64,000 bases of DNA from Erythrophleum ivorense (taxonomy: Eukaryota; Streptophyta; Magnoliopsida; Fabales; Fabaceae): assembly GCA_026724425.1 (NCBI GenBank), contig JAIUCV010000011.1, positions 5,911,501-5,975,500 on the forward strand, in the 5' to 3' direction. Positions 61,401 to 64,000 of this stretch are shown in pieces (the stretch's first letter is position 1; each line of letters starts with the position of its first letter). A model generated the notes under the pieces. It saw only the letters and a list, made by a program, of their open reading frames with translations. It was not told the DNA's origin and did not search any database. The position numbers were made by a program, and so were the translations under genes.

Positions 61401-62183
61401 GATGTCCAATTGCTACGAAATTTTTTACAGAGAAACTAGATGATCACAGAGACTCATGCCAACTAGAAGCACCTCATTTGGAGGTTTAAAGAGGGAGATA
61501 TGAATTTTTTAAATTTCTATCTAGTATCAGTAACCTAGCTCGACCAGAAGTACTATTCCATAAATTTCTGAGATCTAGGCTTGATGAACTGATCTGGAGA
61601 TATTTTTTCCCTCTATTTAACATCCACATATTTCTATATTGGTATCATTTTCATGAATTGGATTTCTTTGGAATTAATTGGACATTTGTTAAGTTCATAT
61701 CAGTAAACTGTGACAGCATCAGAACCTAGTTCGACCTCCGGACTATTTCATGTGTCAAATGCTCTGTGTGTGGGATTTATGATTTGTACATATTTTTATC
61801 ATGAAGTAGACGTCCCAAGCTTTCCATAATGACCAAGATTGCATGTTTTTTATTTTTCTAGATTTAGTTATGATTTTCCAAAGTTTGTGACAGAAAAAAG
61901 GAAATCCTGGCCGAAAATGCAAACACGGATTTCATATGCTCCTTTGCTTTACACGAGTTGTAGGCCAAATTTGATGATAGAAATGAGTTATATTCATGTG
62001 TTTAAGTATGAGAAAGTGATAGATGCTTTCATATGGCCTACGGGACTTCGAAAGAAAAATTTTACCTATAGAGAAATGTATTTTTATTCATAACTCCCTA
62101 TGCCACTATATTGTTTCCATAGAACAAACATAAGATGAGGTATGGGAATTGTATGAATTGAATCTTAGAAGTATGGTGTTACA
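58454..62183 (+). mobile_element. solo LTR-A (3.73 kb) inserted in the LTR-B 5' LTR
   Basis: It begins TGTAACATCCAG, ends GGTGTTACA, and has TTTGG duplicated exactly at 58449-58453 and 62184-62188. The sister LTR-B reads through this place uninterrupted (near 53190). It is close to the copy at 25168. The frames at 59960 and 61031 are LTR sequence, not genes. Confidence 0.93.
59047..59057 (+). promoter_or_regulatory. TATA box of the second plus-strand LTR-A
   Basis: CTATATATATG sits at the same relative place as in the 25168 copy and is followed by a CT-rich start region. Confidence 0.55.
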
Positions 62184-63605
62184 TTTGGTGTCCAAAATAG
62201 TCCATTAATTAAGGTCTAAAATCACAGTACGGTAAAGTCATAATAGGCTTGTTGAGGTACAAAGAAAGCTCCATAAAGTTTAATAAGTCCAAATAAGTCT
62301 AAAATATCTAAATGGCCCTCATCAATCTTAATTAATTGATTTAAATATTTTAAATATCTTAATTAAAATTGGACATCCAATACAACAGTAACTATCCAAT
62401 GCCAACTTTGGCACATACAAGACTTATTTCCTAATTAAGGCAATTCTGCTGGGATTCACTTTGATTAGTCCTCTACCAAATAACTTGCAGTTATTCAAAC
62501 ATGAAATCAAGCAACATATTACCAAAGCAAATATTCACCATTTATTCAATAATCAAAGTGACACTTTGTAACATTTTAACTTGCATAAATGAACTCTAAA
62601 AATTATAGAATAAATATTAGCATAATCTAGATAGTATATAGAACATACCAGACTATACAAATCATCCAAAATACATCAAATGATGCCATTAAAAATTTAA
62701 GAAGTTTATGGTCAACACTTTCTCTCAAAAAGGTAACTTTTTATATACTTATTCATAATTTACCAAAATTTCACCATAGGCTTTATTTTTAACGTACATT
62801 AACCTAATTTAGTTGGTTTTTGAAAAACTCTTCCTAAGTGGTCTTGGTCGAGCCTATGTATGTGTGTGTGCATGTAGGGGGATTTTCTTTTTTTCTTTTT
62901 GGCTAACAAATGGCTACTCATACATAATCCAAGTAGATAAATAAAAACCCCATGCCAATTTCTACAAAATCATGAGATTTCTCAAACTTGCACAAAGATG
63001 GAATTCAAGGAATAACTTTCCATAATATTAATGAAAATAAAGATTATAGTAATCATTCTCTCCTTTAAGCTTTCTTCCATTATTCTCCCATTTATTTTCT
63101 CTTCAATCTCTTCCATGACTTCTTGAAATTCAAAGTTTCACAATTTATAAAAAAGTCTCCAAAATTAGGAATTTTCTTAAATTATATGAATCCATTAGCT
63201 ACATATGTAAATTCTCTATCTTTTCTTGACATGAATTCACGAAACAACAAAAACTCTTAATTTCTTCTTGCCATGGCCTAAACTCAAAGGAGGAGGGAAA
63301 AGAAAATTCATGGAGAAAAATAGAAAAAAAAAACCAAGAAGAAGAGAATTTATCTATGCTACCTTGAATCCACAGTGCCATTTTTCCCCTCATTGTTTTT
63401 TCCTTCTCCTTTCTCCGTCCTTCTTATTCTCCCTAGGTCATGGCTTTCCTTCTTCTTTTCTCTCTTGTCTTGGCTAAATGGGTGTGTGTATGGAGGTGGC
63501 ATGGAGTGTGTATGTGTTTCATATAAGTTTTATTTTTAAATGGATAGTTAAGATTCAATATGGTTTTAAGATGCAAGATTTAAGCTATCACACCATTAAA
63601 CCATA

Positions 63606-64000
63606 TGTCACACCATACTTTATTAGACTCTATATTCCCATATTCAAGGTGACTTTCATGTGCAACTAAAGAAAACCAAGAAAAGGGAATAAAATATTGT
63701 CATTTCCTTGCGTTACGTTAGGGTTAAAAAGTTAAATTTCTGTCTGTGGACCTCAAGAACTCTCTAACAATATTCTCTATTTATTTTTCATCTAAACAAG
63801 TCACAAACATCCTAAAACATTCTATAAACCATGGATTAGAAACCAAAAACCAAGAATTTCACGTTTTAGTCTTGGGTCAGAATTTCAATTTTTCGCTAGC
63901 AATTTTGGAAAATCATAACTAAATCTAGAAAAATTAAAATTAAGCAAACCATATCTTTTTGAAAAGCTCTGGATGTTAACTTTATATAAAAATAATTTCA
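63606..64000 (-). mobile_element. LTR-A copy starting in the LTR-B 5' LTR, continues beyond window
   Basis: It starts TGTCACACCATAC (the degenerate TGTAACACCAT of the reverse LTR-A end), where similarity to LTR-B stops. The following 390 bases match the reverse complement of 28910-28520, including the AAAATCATAACTAA module. The other end and target duplication are outside the window. Confidence 0.75.

Larger units (their letters stand above)
57173..63605 (-). repeat. LTR-B 5' LTR, interrupted and incomplete in the window
   Basis: It matches the 3' LTR from 51919 to about 54617. The solo LTR-A 58454-62183 splits it, and another LTR-A begins at 63606. About 2.7 of 3.7 kb is present. Confidence 0.85.
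51919..64000 (-). mobile_element. LTR-B element (Ty3/gypsy chromovirus type), internally deleted, runs off the right edge
   Basis: Two copies of a 3.7-kb LTR (51919-55627 and 57173-58453 + 62189-63605) flank an internal region of only about 1.5 kb. It has a Met-type primer site, gag, an integrase C-terminus and a polypurine tract, all on the minus strand. Protease, RT, RNase H and the integrase core are missing. The 5' LTR is interrupted by LTR-A copies at 58454 and 63606, and its last 1 kb should lie beyond 64000. The integrase tail and the end next to it resemble Tekay/Del elements. Confidence 0.85.

Overview
The window looks like repeat-dense nuclear DNA of a dicot plant. It is very AT-rich, full of long LTR retrotransposons of plant-specific lineages (Athila, SIRE/Maximus, and long-LTR elements of Tekay/Del chromovirus type), and also carries CACTA, LINE and FAR1/MULE debris. 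No intact protein-coding gene was found. The long open frames are decayed pieces of transposon polyproteins, and the species cannot be named from the sequence. Domain calls rest on peptide motifs read by eye, not on database searches.

Layout. 1-870 (-): broken FAR1-related (MULE-derived) coding sequence running off the left edge. 1228-11966 (+): an Athila-type Ty3/gypsy element with 5' LTR, tRNA-Asp-type primer site, gag, protease, reverse transcriptase, RNase H, integrase, a palindrome-rich spacer, an env-position ORF, polypurine tracts and a 3' LTR cut to 268 bp. It is fused to a truncated piece of another LTR family ('LTR-A', 11967-12599). 12600-16764: AT-rich DNA with a probable gypsy 3' end and a LINE zinc-finger scrap. 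16765-40449 (-): one SIRE/Maximus Ty1/copia element of about 10 kb, spread over 23.7 kb by four nested solo LTRs. Three are LTR-A (17695-21449, 25168-28910, 35131-38451) and one is LTR-C (31704-34328). Each is flanked by a 5-bp target duplication, exact or with one mismatch, and the host reading resumes on the far side. 40450-47786: the only largely unique island. It holds an exon-like frame and, at 43648-43776, a clear MIR171 stem-loop. 47787-about 50900 (-): a decayed CACTA transposon. 51919 to beyond 64000 (-): a third long-LTR element ('LTR-B') whose internal region has collapsed to gag joined directly to the integrase C-terminus. Its 5' LTR is hit by a solo LTR-A (58454-62183) and by another LTR-A that starts at 63606 and leaves the window.

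The one feature likely to act for the host is the MIR171 hairpin. Its mature product belongs to the family that targets GRAS-domain SCL6/HAM transcripts. The rest records repeated transposon insertion followed by LTR-LTR recombination that deleted the element bodies. The most unusual structure is a quasi-palindromic 'CGCTATAGCGA' cassette shared by the Athila LTR, the Athila internal spacer and one LTR-A copy, although these are unrelated element families.
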